From NCBI RefSeq assembly GCF_030503675.1, contig NZ_CP129964.1, forward strand, positions 2,976,001 through 3,040,000: a DNA stretch of 64,000 nucleotides, written 5' to 3'. The notes beneath the pieces were generated by a model. The model searched no databases and had not been told where the DNA came from. It worked only from the letters and a program-made list of their open reading frames with translations. Below are positions 8,453 to 17,505 of this stretch, in pieces. Numbering within the stretch: the first letter of the stretch is position 1; every line of letters begins with the position of its first letter. The translations under genes were made by a program, and so were the position numbers. The DNA comes from Lutimonas zeaxanthinifaciens (lineage in GTDB: Bacteria > Bacteroidota > Bacteroidia > Flavobacteriales > Flavobacteriaceae).

Positions 8453-9640
8453 ATGTCACAACTATTATCCGACAGAATCAACAGTTTACCCGTGTCGCAA
8501 ACTTTGGCTATGGCTGCCAAGGGAAGGGAATTAAGAGAACAAGGAAAAGACATCATCAGCCTTAGTTTGGGAGAGCCTGATTTCAATACGCCTGATTTTA
8601 TTAAAGAGGCTGCGATCCAGGCCATCAATGACAATTATAATTCTTACAGCCCCGTGAATGGGTATGCTGACTTGAGAGAATCAATTTGCAGAAAGTTCAA
8701 ACGAGACAACAACCTAGACTACAATATTAACCAGGTGGTTGTTTCCACAGGAGCAAAACAATCCATAGCAAATGTCGCAATGGTTTTACTCAATCCAGGA
8801 GATGAAGTGATCCTTCCGGCTCCATATTGGGTTAGCTATTCGGCAATAAGTATTCTGGCTGAAGCCAAGTATGTTGAAATTCCAACATCTATTGATACTG
8901 ATTTTAAGATTACTCCTGAACAGCTTGAGGCTGCCATAACGCCTAAAACCAAAATGATCTTCTTTAATTCACCGAACAACCCAAGTGGTACGGTATATAC
9001 TGAAGAAGAATACAGAGCTCTCGCCAAAGTTCTTGAAAAACATCCACAGATCTATGTTTTGTCTGACGAGATCTATGAACATATTAACTATGGCACTCCA
9101 AATTTTAGCTTTGCAGCCATTGAAAGCATGTATGACCGAACAATTACCGTAAATGGTGTTGCCAAAGCATTTGCCATGACGGGATGGCGTATTGGTTACA
9201 TAGGTGCTCCAGAGTGGATTGCAAAAGCCTGTAACAAAATGCAGGGACAAATAACTTCAGGAGCCAACTGTATCGCTCAGCGCGCTACAATTACAGCTCT
9301 GGACGAACCGGTTTCCAGAATTCAGTATATGGTTGACGAATTCAAGGTGAGAAGAGATTTAATTCTTGGTTTACTCGGCGAGATCAAGGGAATTAAAACG
9401 AATGTTGCTCAAGGAGCATTTTACGTCTTCCCTGACGTCTCTTACTATTTTGGAAAAACAATCGCAGGAACCAAAGTCGACAACTCATCAGATTTCGCGA
9501 TGCTGTTACTAGAAAAGGCGAATGTTGCTACAGTTACCGGAGAAGCCTTTGGTGCCCCTAATTGCATTCGTATCAGTTATGCTGCTTCTCAGGAAGAGCT
9601 AAAAGAAGCTGTGCGAAGAATTGCAGAACTTTTGGCTTAA
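8453..9640 (+). CDS. aspC: aspartate aminotransferase-like class I/II PLP aminotransferase
   Basis: 395-residue fold-type I aminotransferase interconverting aspartate/oxaloacetate and glutamate/2-oxoglutarate, of the prokaryotic Ib subgroup. Visible are LGEPDFNTP near the N-terminus, FNSPNNPSGT, SDEIYEHINY, the PLP lysine K238 in NGVAKAFAMTGWRIGY and C-terminal RISYA with the carboxylate-binding Arg. The subgroup includes enzymes with broader or aromatic specificity, so the exact substrate is a family inference. Confidence 0.88.
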   Translation: MSQLLSDRINSLPVSQTLAMAAKGRELREQGKDIISLSLGEPDFNTPDFIKEAAIQAINDNYNSYSPVNGYADLRESICRKFKRDNNLDYNINQVVVSTGAKQSIANVAMVLLNPGDEVILPAPYWVSYSAISILAEAKYVEIPTSIDTDFKITPEQLEAAITPKTKMIFFNSPNNPSGTVYTEEEYRALAKVLEKHPQIYVLSDEIYEHINYGTPNFSFAAIESMYDRTITVNGVAKAFAMTGWRIGYIGAPEWIAKACNKMQGQITSGANCIAQRATITALDEPVSRIQYMVDEFKVRRDLILGLLGEIKGIKTNVAQGAFYVFPDVSYYFGKTIAGTKVDNSSDFAMLLLEKANVATVTGEAFGAPNCIRISYAASQEELKEAVRRIAELLA

Positions 9641-9653
9641 GAAATCGTTTTTG

Positions 9654-10109
9654 ATGAGTTTCAGTTTTGAGTTCCCTACAAGATGGGCGGATTTTGACCC
9701 AAATAACCATATGCGGCATAGTGCATATAATGATTATGCTGCAGAAGCAAGAGTCCGATTGTTCAGAGCAAGCGGACTCTCGCTCGATAAATTGAACAGG
9801 TTAAATGTGGGGCCTGTTCTTTTTCAGGAACATACTAATTTTTTAAAGGAAATTGGAATTGGCCAGACTATAAAAGTAGAAGTATTGTTAAAGGGTTGCT
9901 CTGAATCTGGCGAACGATTTAAGTTTCTTCATAGAATCTATCGGGAAGATGGTAAATTATCGGCAGAAATAGAAATTTATGCTGCATGGCTCGATCTTAA
10001 AAAAAGAAAACTGACCCTGCCACCTGAAGAAATTCTCAAGGTACTTGATACCATGACCAAAACTTCGGATTTTGAGTCGATACAAATTTCAAGGGGTCAA
10101 GTGAAGTAG
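9654..10109 (+). CDS. acyl-CoA thioesterase (hot-dog fold, YbgC/4HBT-like)
   Basis: 151-residue hot-dog thioesterase. The N-terminal TRWADFDPNNHMRHSAYNDY carries the Asp and the Asn-His stretch used by the 4-hydroxybenzoyl-CoA thioesterase family for thioester hydrolysis. I chose ATG 9654 (MSFSFEF) over an in-frame ATG at 9621, because the family begins about 8 residues before the TRWAD motif and the earlier start would overlap the aminotransferase by 20 nt. The acyl substrate is unknown. Confidence 0.82.
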   Translation: MSFSFEFPTRWADFDPNNHMRHSAYNDYAAEARVRLFRASGLSLDKLNRLNVGPVLFQEHTNFLKEIGIGQTIKVEVLLKGCSESGERFKFLHRIYREDGKLSAEIEIYAAWLDLKKRKLTLPPEEILKVLDTMTKTSDFESIQISRGQVK

Positions 10110-10126
10110 TGACCAGGAAGTGCCAT

Positions 10127-11707
10127 CTAATCTTCCACCTCGATGTTATCCAGACTAAAAAATGCCCCTTTATTCTCCTTTCGTTCCATGGATTGACTCA
10201 CTATAAGATAGGCAACGGCATTAAGATTTCTCAGTTCGCATATTTGCGGAGACAGTTTTGACTTTTCATATGCCTTTTCAGTATCCTGATATAGATAGTT
10301 CAAGTGGTCTATAGCCTTTTCCAAACGTTCATTTGACCTGACGATGGCGACAAGATCGGTCATAATATTCTGAATGGTTTTTCTGTTGTGAGAAATCAGT
10401 ACATTCTCCCTGGGCACCATGGTGCCCTCTTCATTCCATTCAGGAATATCGGGAATAAGTTCCGGACCTAAATGAGATCTGTTATTTATAATTTCTTCAG
10501 CAATATTATTTCCGTACACCAAAGCTTCAAGCAACGAATTTGAGGCAAGCCTGTTGGCCCCGTGAAGCCCTGTTCTGGAACATTCTCCACATGCAAACAG
10601 ATTGCTTACTGAACTCTGTCCGGCCTTATCTACTTCAATTCCTCCCATAAGATAATGAGCGGCTGGTACAACAGGTATCCATTGAGTTTCCGGGTTGATC
10701 CCAAGACTCTGACACTTTTCAAATATATTCGGAAAATGCTTTTTGAATTCGGGCATGTCCAAGTGGGTGCAATCCAAATACACATGTGGGTCTCCAGTGA
10801 AAATCAGTTCGGAATTTATAGCTCTCGACACAATATCCCTGGGAGCGAGTTCTGCTCTTTCATCAATATCCAGCATAAAACGATCTCCCGCCTTGTTACG
10901 TAAATAAGCACCAAACCCTCTAACGGCCTCTGAAATCAAAAAAGATGGACTTTGACCCGGCTGATAGAGTGAGGTAGGATGAAATTGAACAAACTCCATC
11001 TCAGAGATTTTGGCTTTTGCTCTGTAGGCCATGGCGATACCATCACCTGTTGCGATCACAGGATTCGTCGTCGCGGCATAAACCTGCCCTATCCCACCTG
11101 TTGCCAAGACAACAGTGTTTGAAAGATAAGTGTCTATTTTATTTGTTTTCTGATCAAGTATATAGGCCCCGTAGCACGAAATAGCTTCCTTTGGATCCTT
11201 ACCCTCAATATGGTGGTCCGTAATCAGGTCTATCGCAAAATGAAAAGGCAACACCTGAATATTCTTCAGCTTTTCCACCTGTTCAAGAAGCGTTTTTTCC
11301 ACCTCCCAACCCGTAATATCTTTATAATGTAGAATCCTGTTTGCTGAATGCCCTCCTTCTTTTCCCAAATCGATTTCACCTTCTTTATTCTGGTCAAAAT
11401 CAGTACCCCATTCAATAAGTTGTTCCATACATCGAGGAGCCTCCTCAACAACCATTCTGACGACCTCATGATCACTCATAAAATCGCCTGCAACCAGAGT
11501 GTCTTTGACATGATCTTCAAAAGAATCCAGTTTATCCCAAACTGCTGCTATACCTCCTTGAGCATATTTAGTGTTCGATTCACTTTCTTCAGCTTTTGTT
11601 GCAACAATTATGGATTTGTCAGGCATCGCAGCCGCCGATTTAATCGCTATAGATAAACCTGCCACACCCGATCCTAAGATTAAAATATCCGAATTTATAA
11701 TACTCAT
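10127..11707 (-). CDS. nadB: L-aspartate oxidase
   Basis: 526-residue flavoprotein that oxidises L-aspartate to iminoaspartate in de novo NAD synthesis. The FAD dinucleotide motif GSGVAGLSIA is at residue 12, followed by NTKYAQGGIAAV and the HPTSLY and GLHGANRLASNSLLE segments shared with succinate dehydrogenase flavoproteins. Length is normal. It starts one nucleotide after the nadA stop, so translation is probably coupled. Confidence 0.95.
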   Translation of the reverse strand: MSIINSDILILGSGVAGLSIAIKSAAAMPDKSIIVATKAEESESNTKYAQGGIAAVWDKLDSFEDHVKDTLVAGDFMSDHEVVRMVVEEAPRCMEQLIEWGTDFDQNKEGEIDLGKEGGHSANRILHYKDITGWEVEKTLLEQVEKLKNIQVLPFHFAIDLITDHHIEGKDPKEAISCYGAYILDQKTNKIDTYLSNTVVLATGGIGQVYAATTNPVIATGDGIAMAYRAKAKISEMEFVQFHPTSLYQPGQSPSFLISEAVRGFGAYLRNKAGDRFMLDIDERAELAPRDIVSRAINSELIFTGDPHVYLDCTHLDMPEFKKHFPNIFEKCQSLGINPETQWIPVVPAAHYLMGGIEVDKAGQSSVSNLFACGECSRTGLHGANRLASNSLLEALVYGNNIAEEIINNRSHLGPELIPDIPEWNEEGTMVPRENVLISHNRKTIQNIMTDLVAIVRSNERLEKAIDHLNYLYQDTEKAYEKSKLSPQICELRNLNAVAYLIVSQSMERKENKGAFFSLDNIEVED

Positions 11708-11708
11708 T

Positions 11709-12707
11709 CTATCTGGAGGAAATATCTAACATTCTTTGAATCGGTATAAGCGCCTTTTTCTGGATCTCCTCAGGAACATGAATTTCAGGAAGTTCATATT
11801 CCATACACAAATACAGTTTCTTCATATTATTCATTTTCATATATGGACATTCACTACAGGCACAGGTATTGTCTTCAACGGCAGGTGCCGGATACAGTTT
11901 TTTATTGGGCACTTCTTTTTGCATTTCATGAAGGATCCCTGCCTCGGTAGCAACAATAAATTCTTGAGAAGGATCTGTTTTTGCAAAGTTTATAAGGCCT
12001 GAAGTCGAGCCAATATATGCCGCAGTCTTCAGTATATGCTCCTCGGATTCAGGATGAGCGATAATCTTTGCCTTGGGGTGCTCTTGATGCGTACTCAGTA
12101 ATTTATCAATAGAAAAAGCTTCATGAACAATGCAGGCTCCTTCCCACAACAGCATATTTCGGCCTGTCACTTTGTTAATATAGGCCCCAAGATTTTTATC
12201 GGGAGCAAAAATAATAGGCTGGTCTTCAGGAATTGAATCAATTATCTTTTTAGCATTGGAGGAAGTACAGCAAATGTCACTGATAGCCTTAACAGCTGCG
12301 GAAGTATTCACATAAGTCACTACAAGATGATCGGGGTGTTTCTTCTTAAATGCTGCCAGATCTTCTGCTTCGCATGCCTCAGAAAGAGAACAGCCTGCAT
12401 TGAGATCGGGCAGTACTACTTTCTTATCAGGATTAAGTATCTTGGCTGTTTCTGCCATAAAATGAACTCCCGCAAAGACAATTAAATCGGCATCGGCCTC
12501 AGCTGCCTTATATGAAAGCTGCAGACTGTCACCAACAAAATCAGCAATGTCCTGAATGGCAGGCTCCTGATAATAGTGTGCCAGAATTACAGCATTCTTT
12601 TCTTTTTTCAAGCGCTTAATTTCCTCCGCATAATCAATCTCATCTCCAACAGATATATCCAAAAACCCTCTTTCCTTTATATTCTTTTTTGCTTCTTGCA
12701 ATTCCAT
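11709..12707 (-). CDS. nadA: quinolinate synthase
   Basis: 332-residue [4Fe-4S] enzyme condensing iminoaspartate with dihydroxyacetone phosphate to quinolinate. The [19 protein letters not shown] opening and the Cys positions in [18 protein letters not shown] and [12 protein letters not shown] identify it; the last holds the third cluster ligand. First gene of the nadAB operon. nadC is not in the window. A TAnnTTTG box 20 nt upstream would give a leader of roughly 15 nt. Confidence 0.95.
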   Translation of the reverse strand: MELQEAKKNIKERGFLDISVGDEIDYAEEIKRLKKEKNAVILAHYYQEPAIQDIADFVGDSLQLSYKAAEADADLIVFAGVHFMAETAKILNPDKKVVLPDLNAGCSLSEACEAEDLAAFKKKHPDHLVVTYVNTSAAVKAISDICCTSSNAKKIIDSIPEDQPIIFAPDKNLGAYINKVTGRNMLLWEGACIVHEAFSIDKLLSTHQEHPKAKIIAHPESEEHILKTAAYIGSTSGLINFAKTDPSQEFIVATEAGILHEMQKEVPNKKLYPAPAVEDNTCACSECPYMKMNNMKKLYLCMEYELPEIHVPEEIQKKALIPIQRMLDISSR

Positions 12708-12727
12708 ATCGATAAGTTAAGTTCAAG

Positions 12728-12735
12728 CAAAATTA
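12728..12735 (-). promoter_or_regulatory. candidate -7 promoter box of nadAB
   Basis: TAATTTTG on the minus strand, 20 nt before the nadA ATG. It matches TAnnTTTG. No NadR-like operator was recognised. Confidence 0.45.
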
Positions 12736-12742
12736 CTACTTT

Positions 12743-12862
12743 TTAGCTAAACACTTCTTCAAATTCTTCCTTAGAATCAATCGGAATTGGCATTTTTATT
12801 TTCTGGGCAAATTTTACTTGCTGACCCACGATTCAGCCCGTTTTAATTCATCAAATACCCCC
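12743..12862 (-). pseudogene. possible decayed gene fragment (BRCT-like tail)
   Basis: Two short overlapping minus-strand frames look protein-like but are offset by one base. One reads VFDELKRAESWVSK then stops; the other continues VKFAQKIKMPIPIDSKEEF and ends at 12743. Joined by a frameshift they resemble the C-terminal pattern of BRCT domains (Lys/Ala-rich helix, hydrophobic-Pro-Ile, acidic EEF). No start codon or upstream domain remains. It precedes nadA on the same strand. The resemblance was judged by eye, so this is tentative. Confidence 0.3.
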
Positions 12863-13004
12863 TAAGCACACAAATCCTTGTGGCTCTTATCTAAATTTAC
12901 TATATTACACTAAATTCCAATTGCTTAGATACGAAAGAAAATCACTGAAAAAGTGGCATAGCTTAACAAATCAAAATTTCCCATTTATAAGTACTTAGTT
13001 CATA

Positions 13005-13745
13005 ATGAAATCACCTGCCAAAATCCTTATTGTTGAAGATGAAATGATTATTGGTGCCAATATTTCATTGCAGCTCTCCAAACTGGGCTATGATGTTACA
13101 GGAATTGTATCTCGAGGGGAAGAAGCGATAACTCATCTAAAGCAGAATCGTCCGGATATTGTATTGATGGATATTCAATTAAAGGGAAATATGGACGGCA
13201 TTGAAACTGCTAGTAAAATGCAAACTGAGATTGACATCCCCATAATATATCTCACTGCGAACGCTGACGATGAACATTTTGAAAGAGCAAAATCAACCCA
13301 TCCCTATGCTTTTATTTCAAAACCCTTTAAAAAACTTGATCTTCAGCACGCTATTGAACTGACCCTTGAGCGTCTAAACAATAAAAATAATAATGTGAAG
13401 CCCCTGGCAACAGGTAATTCCCCGTTCATTCTTAGCGACAGTATTTTCATTCGAAGAAATGAACGGATGATAAAAATACTTATCAAGGATATTTATTACT
13501 TCGAAGCAGACAGAAACTATTGTAAAATCTATGCGAAAAAGAAAGAGTGTCTCTTAGTGATGACCTTAAAAGAAATCAATGACAAGTTACCTCCTGAACA
13601 TTTCCTGAGAATACACCGGTCTTTCATTATCAACTTATCACATGTTGATGAGGTTGCCGGAACCCATGTTGTTATAGGTAAAAAAGCAATTCCATTGAGT
13701 AAAACCATGAGAAGCGAATTGATGAATCGCCTGCAAACTTTTTAG
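13005..13745 (+). CDS. LytTR-family two-component response regulator
   Basis: 246 residues. Residues 6-122 form a receiver domain with acidic pocket E11/D12, phosphoacceptor D56 in LMDIQLKG, and Lys in FISKPFKK. Residues about 145-245 form a LytTR DNA-binding domain (IKILIKDIYYFEADRNYCKIY, RIHRSFIINL). It acts as a phosphorylation-dependent transcription factor. The adjacent, convergent TPR histidine kinase is the likely cognate partner, judged from position (10 nt between stops). Confidence 0.9.
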   Translation: MKSPAKILIVEDEMIIGANISLQLSKLGYDVTGIVSRGEEAITHLKQNRPDIVLMDIQLKGNMDGIETASKMQTEIDIPIIYLTANADDEHFERAKSTHPYAFISKPFKKLDLQHAIELTLERLNNKNNNVKPLATGNSPFILSDSIFIRRNERMIKILIKDIYYFEADRNYCKIYAKKKECLLVMTLKEINDKLPPEHFLRIHRSFIINLSHVDEVAGTHVVIGKKAIPLSKTMRSELMNRLQTF

Positions 13746-13755
13746 ATCTTGTGTC

Positions 13756-15720
13756 TTAGTCCAAGGCAAATTCCATTCTTACCCGGGTACCATCGCCACT
13801 CATTGTCATGATCGATCCGTCGAGCTGAAGTATGAGTAATTCGATTAATTCCGTACCAAAACCCCTTCCATTTTTATCCTCTTGATCGAACTCAATCAGA
13901 CCAATTCCGTTATCTTCGATTTCAAGAAGTATTCGATCATCAGAAATGCGCTTACAAACCAGATTTATAAAACCTTTGCCATTATCAGGAAAAGCATGCT
14001 TGTAAGCATTTGTTAGTAATTCATTAGTGATCAAACCCATGGGAATGGCAGAGTCCACATCAAGCTCCATGTCTTCAAGATCATAGTTGTAGGCAATTCT
14101 GCCTTCCGCGCCAAATGAATCCGAGATATGTTTACTCAAATCAATGAGATATTCCCTCATCCCAATTGAAGTGAGGTTTTCACCCTGATAAAGATTCTGG
14201 TGAATCATGCTCATAGAATACACCCTGTTCCGACTTTCTTCTATGGCCTGGATTATCTTTGGATCCTTTATTTTTTCAGCCTGAAGATCTAGTAAACTGG
14301 AAACAATTCCAAGATTATTCTTAACCCGGTGATGGATTTCTTTCAGAAGGGATTCCTTTTCTTCGTTTTGCTTTTCCAGCAATTTATTCTTCTTTTTATT
14401 ATTACCATAGGTAACATATAAAACAAGCAGCAGAACAAGTAAAAGGCCGGCAATGATAGAAATAAGGGTCTGAGAAGAACTTTGCCTTTTTATCCTCTCT
14501 TCCATACCCCGTATCGTACTGTCTTTTTCTTCTAAATTTGTTTCCGTACCAGCCAAAATCATTCGCTGCTGGCTATTATCAAGGAATACTTCTTTTTTTA
14601 AAGAATCATAAATTGCTAGATTCAAGTGTGCCTCCTTATATTTATGGTTCTTTGCATAGGCCTTGCTTAACCTCTCATAAACCTGATACAAATAAAATTT
14701 ATCTCCGAACTCATCCGTAGCGACCTCGAGTGACCTGTTAAGCGTTTCAATTGCCTCGCTATACCTCCCCTGATAAAGTCTCAATCTGCCTATAGCAAGC
14801 CAGCTCCGCATTAATAAAAAATCATTATCGATTAAATTTGCATATCTCACAGCTTCCTTACCAGCTTTTTCTGCTTCCTGATACCTATTGGTTTCAGTGT
14901 AAAGATCAACAAGAGCGATATAGATATCGCTCAGATTGTTATAAAACCCATATCGTTCTCCAATAAATATGGCATGCTTAAAGTGTACAAGAGCCTCATC
15001 ATGTCTCCCTAAACTCATAAGATTATTTCCCAATACATACAGGGTGAAATCATAATCCATGTCCTTGAGATTCCGTTCCTCAAACAAACGTATTGAAGTC
15101 AGGGCATAAGTCAATCCAATTTGGAAATCTCCATATTTCCAGTAAAGATTGCTCATATCACTATAGGATTGGGCTATTGCTTTTTTATCATTAAGCTCAA
15201 CACCCAGACTTCTCACTTTAAGGGCATATTCAGCGGCCCTGTCTATTTTGGCTAATCTTTCATAAACGTAACCCAGTTGAGTGAACAAATGCGGTAGATC
15301 CTGTTTTTTTACTTTTGAACGGGCCTCGATAAGGACCTGCTCTGCTGAATCCAGCTCTTCCATTCTCAGAAGCGCAGCTCCCTCCGAAATTTGAAATCTT
15401 CCTTCCCACAAAAAATCATTTTTTTCTCTTGCGAGTTCGACGCCATAACGGGAAAGTTCCAGCGATTTGGAGAGATCTCTTGTATGCCAATAGTAGGCCA
15501 GGTCATTAAGGGCGGCAAATCTCAGGCTATCTTCTTTTATCTTGTCATAATTTTGCTCCAATTCATCCAGATAAGAGTACCCGAAATTATCAGTATCAAC
15601 AAAAACCCTTTTATAGGGAACAGGAGATTCAGGATCGATAAAGTCCTGTGCCATAGCCTGTATGCTAAAGCAAAACAGAACAATAAAAATTATCCTAAAA
15701 GTAAAAACCTGATGATTCAT
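13756..15720 (-). CDS. TPR-containing sensor histidine kinase (HisKA_2 type)
   Basis: 654 residues from ATG 15720; a longer frame begins at a TTG and would bury the signal peptide. Order: signal peptide (MNHQVFTFRIIFIVLFCF...), about 350 residues of tetratricopeptide repeats, one membrane helix (LISIIAGLLLVLLLVLYVTYG), a coiled linker, the HisKA_2 box EIHHRVKNNLG (His463/464), then an HATPase domain with NELLTNAYKHAF and GIGL. The sensory TPR part should be periplasmic. Typical Bacteroidota architecture; probably phosphorylates the LytTR regulator next door. Confidence 0.88.
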   Translation of the reverse strand: MNHQVFTFRIIFIVLFCFSIQAMAQDFIDPESPVPYKRVFVDTDNFGYSYLDELEQNYDKIKEDSLRFAALNDLAYYWHTRDLSKSLELSRYGVELAREKNDFLWEGRFQISEGAALLRMEELDSAEQVLIEARSKVKKQDLPHLFTQLGYVYERLAKIDRAAEYALKVRSLGVELNDKKAIAQSYSDMSNLYWKYGDFQIGLTYALTSIRLFEERNLKDMDYDFTLYVLGNNLMSLGRHDEALVHFKHAIFIGERYGFYNNLSDIYIALVDLYTETNRYQEAEKAGKEAVRYANLIDNDFLLMRSWLAIGRLRLYQGRYSEAIETLNRSLEVATDEFGDKFYLYQVYERLSKAYAKNHKYKEAHLNLAIYDSLKKEVFLDNSQQRMILAGTETNLEEKDSTIRGMEERIKRQSSSQTLISIIAGLLLVLLLVLYVTYGNNKKKNKLLEKQNEEKESLLKEIHHRVKNNLGIVSSLLDLQAEKIKDPKIIQAIEESRNRVYSMSMIHQNLYQGENLTSIGMREYLIDLSKHISDSFGAEGRIAYNYDLEDMELDVDSAIPMGLITNELLTNAYKHAFPDNGKGFINLVCKRISDDRILLEIEDNGIGLIEFDQEDKNGRGFGTELIELLILQLDGSIMTMSGDGTRVRMEFALD

Positions 15721-15982
15721 ATCCGGGAAATTAATCTCAAATCCTCCCAATTTATCAGATGCTATAAATCCATTTCAACCTTAGATATAGTCTTTTAAAC
15801 TTGATAGAAAAGAAACTCTTTGATGTAGAAAGTTACAAATTTTTATCAAAGTCCTTCGATAAAAAAAACAGTTGCTTCGAACAAGAATACGACTCATTAG
15901 TCCTAAATCACTTTTATTTAGCCCTAATCCAAACTAATTTTATTGAAACTTAGATTCATACTTTCTTCTAAAAAATACTCAT

Positions 15983-16489
15983 ATGCAAAAGTCGATCAGC
16001 ATACTGTTTTTATTTTTGATTTTCGGCTGTTGCACAGATTTAAACGAAAAAGAAAAAATTGAAAAAGAAAACAAGATCAGAGCAGAATCTTATGTTGAAA
16101 CAATTTGGAACAACAAGGATATTGACAGCCTGAACAATTTTTTCTCCGCAAACTTTATACGCAACGTAAATGATATTGATATGGCTTCTGACAATTCAGA
16201 ACTTGCAGCCAATATTCAAAACCTGTTCACAGCATTTCCGGACCTTCATCTGACCATTGATCAAATCAAGGCTTCAGAAGAAATGGTCTTGATAGATTTT
16301 AACATTAAAGGAACCAATACAGGCCCCTACGGAGACCTGGGAGTAACAGGTAAAAAAGTGGATGTCAATGGCGTGTCCAGAATTGATTTTAATGAAAACG
16401 GAAAAATCATCCATGAAACCATTTTTTACAATGAATTATCGCTCCTTCAACAACTTGGATACGAACTAAATGAACCAAAAATTGATTAA
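15983..16489 (+). CDS. SnoaL-like (ester cyclase family) lipoprotein
   Basis: 168 residues. A short signal peptide ends in a lipobox (LIFGCC), then a charged linker and an NTF2/SnoaL-like domain: WNNKDIDSLNNFFSANFI, a central LFTAFPDLHLTIDQI and GPYGDLGVTGKKV, the ester cyclase/SnoaL pattern. Many members are non-enzymatic or of unknown substrate. Predicted to be anchored in the periplasm or outer membrane. It is followed 30 nt later by another exported protein gene, possibly co-transcribed. Confidence 0.75.
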   Translation: MQKSISILFLFLIFGCCTDLNEKEKIEKENKIRAESYVETIWNNKDIDSLNNFFSANFIRNVNDIDMASDNSELAANIQNLFTAFPDLHLTIDQIKASEEMVLIDFNIKGTNTGPYGDLGVTGKKVDVNGVSRIDFNENGKIIHETIFYNELSLLQQLGYELNEPKID

Positions 16490-16519
16490 AACTCTAAATA
16501 TTAACCTAAAACCACAAAA

Positions 16520-17287
16520 ATGAAACTAGTTAAACTTTCAATTCTCGTAATGCTTATGATTGGCATGCCTCTTCTGTTAACCTCTCAGGAGGCCAAAAGT
16601 TATCAGGCCTATTGGATACATGAAGACAGAGTAAAACCCGGAATGACGGATGAATACGAGCAAATCTCAAAGGATCTGGTTGCTGCATGTAAAGAGCATA
16701 ATGTTACAGAAACAAAATGGCTGGCCATGGCTCTAAATGACAATTCCTATCTGTATGTCTCACCAGTTAATAAAATGGCTGACCTTGATATTGATGGATT
16801 TGCCACTTTATCAGAAAAAATGGGAAAAGACAAAGTATCGGAATTATTTGAGCGATACAATGCAACCTACAACGAACATGGAGACTATATTGTTTATCTC
16901 AACAAAGAACTTTCTTATATGCCGGGTGGAGTTAGCCAGACTGTTGAAGGACAAAATTACCGCACCTTGTATTACAATTACGTGACTCCTGAAAACGACA
17001 AAGGATTTGCAAAGGCTTTAAAAAATATCAAGGCCTCATTTGAAAAACACAATTCAAAAATGCATTACCGAGTTTACAAAACGGGCTTTGGGGTTATGGG
17101 AACCTATTATATGATCGCCGTTGCTGCTGAAAATGAGGCTAGTGGAGCTAAATTGGGTGATGAAAACTGGGAGGTTATGAAGGATGATTTTGGCCCATTG
17201 TTAAAAGAATTGAGCAAACATACCTGGAAGACAGATGAGAAGAGAGGATGGATGCGTGATGATCTGGCATACTGGCCGGCAGAATAA
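16520..17287 (+). CDS. exported protein of unknown function
   Basis: 255 residues with a cleavable signal peptide (MKLVKLSILVMLMIGMPLLLTSQ). The mature part appears to contain two similar halves, each with an Ala/Val-rich strand and a Lys-rich helix (YQAYWIHEDRVKPG...; YNYVTPENDKGFAKAL), suggesting a duplicated ferredoxin-like (dimeric alpha-beta barrel) fold; this is inference from pattern only. I do not recognise a named family. It follows the SnoaL-like lipoprotein at 30 nt. Confidence 0.65.
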   Translation: MKLVKLSILVMLMIGMPLLLTSQEAKSYQAYWIHEDRVKPGMTDEYEQISKDLVAACKEHNVTETKWLAMALNDNSYLYVSPVNKMADLDIDGFATLSEKMGKDKVSELFERYNATYNEHGDYIVYLNKELSYMPGGVSQTVEGQNYRTLYYNYVTPENDKGFAKALKNIKASFEKHNSKMHYRVYKTGFGVMGTYYMIAVAAENEASGAKLGDENWEVMKDDFGPLLKELSKHTWKTDEKRGWMRDDLAYWPAE

Positions 17288-17347
17288 ATCAAACTATACT
17301 AATTTAAAGGATTGAATTTTCGTTTTGACCTTTAGTTAACTGCAGGT

Positions 17348-17408
17348 ACATCTATTTTGAATATTTCATAAAGGGGAAAGGGTTCAAAATAGGTGTCCTG
17401 CTCTTTTT
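17348..17408 (+). terminator. candidate terminator hairpin
   Basis: A 14-bp stem with one G-T pair (ACATCTATTTTGAA at 17348-17361, complement at 17383-17396), 21-nt loop, then CTGCTCTTTTT. It lies 61 nt after the preceding gene. The T run is imperfect, so a different role for the inverted repeat is possible. Confidence 0.45.
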
Positions 17409-17505
17409 CAAATAACCTACTGGATTTAATTTAGTCTTAATCATATTCTTATTTTTAATGCTTCCATTGCGATCCGTTTCTTACTTGTAATCTATATTTA
17501 CTTTT

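Noticed and set aside
8969-9250. Open 93-codon frame antisense to the aminotransferase gene
   Set aside because: It lies wholly inside a clear PLP enzyme and has no recognisable domain or start context; a shadow of codon bias.
10127-12707. Kynurenine operon and nadAB as one NAD pathway
   Set aside because: Kynurenine monooxygenase and 3-hydroxyanthranilate dioxygenase are missing here and nadAB already makes quinolinate from aspartate.
15721-15750. Ten extra residues before the sensor kinase signal peptide
   Set aside because: They begin with TTG and would put polar residues in front of a normal signal sequence; ATG 15720 fits better.
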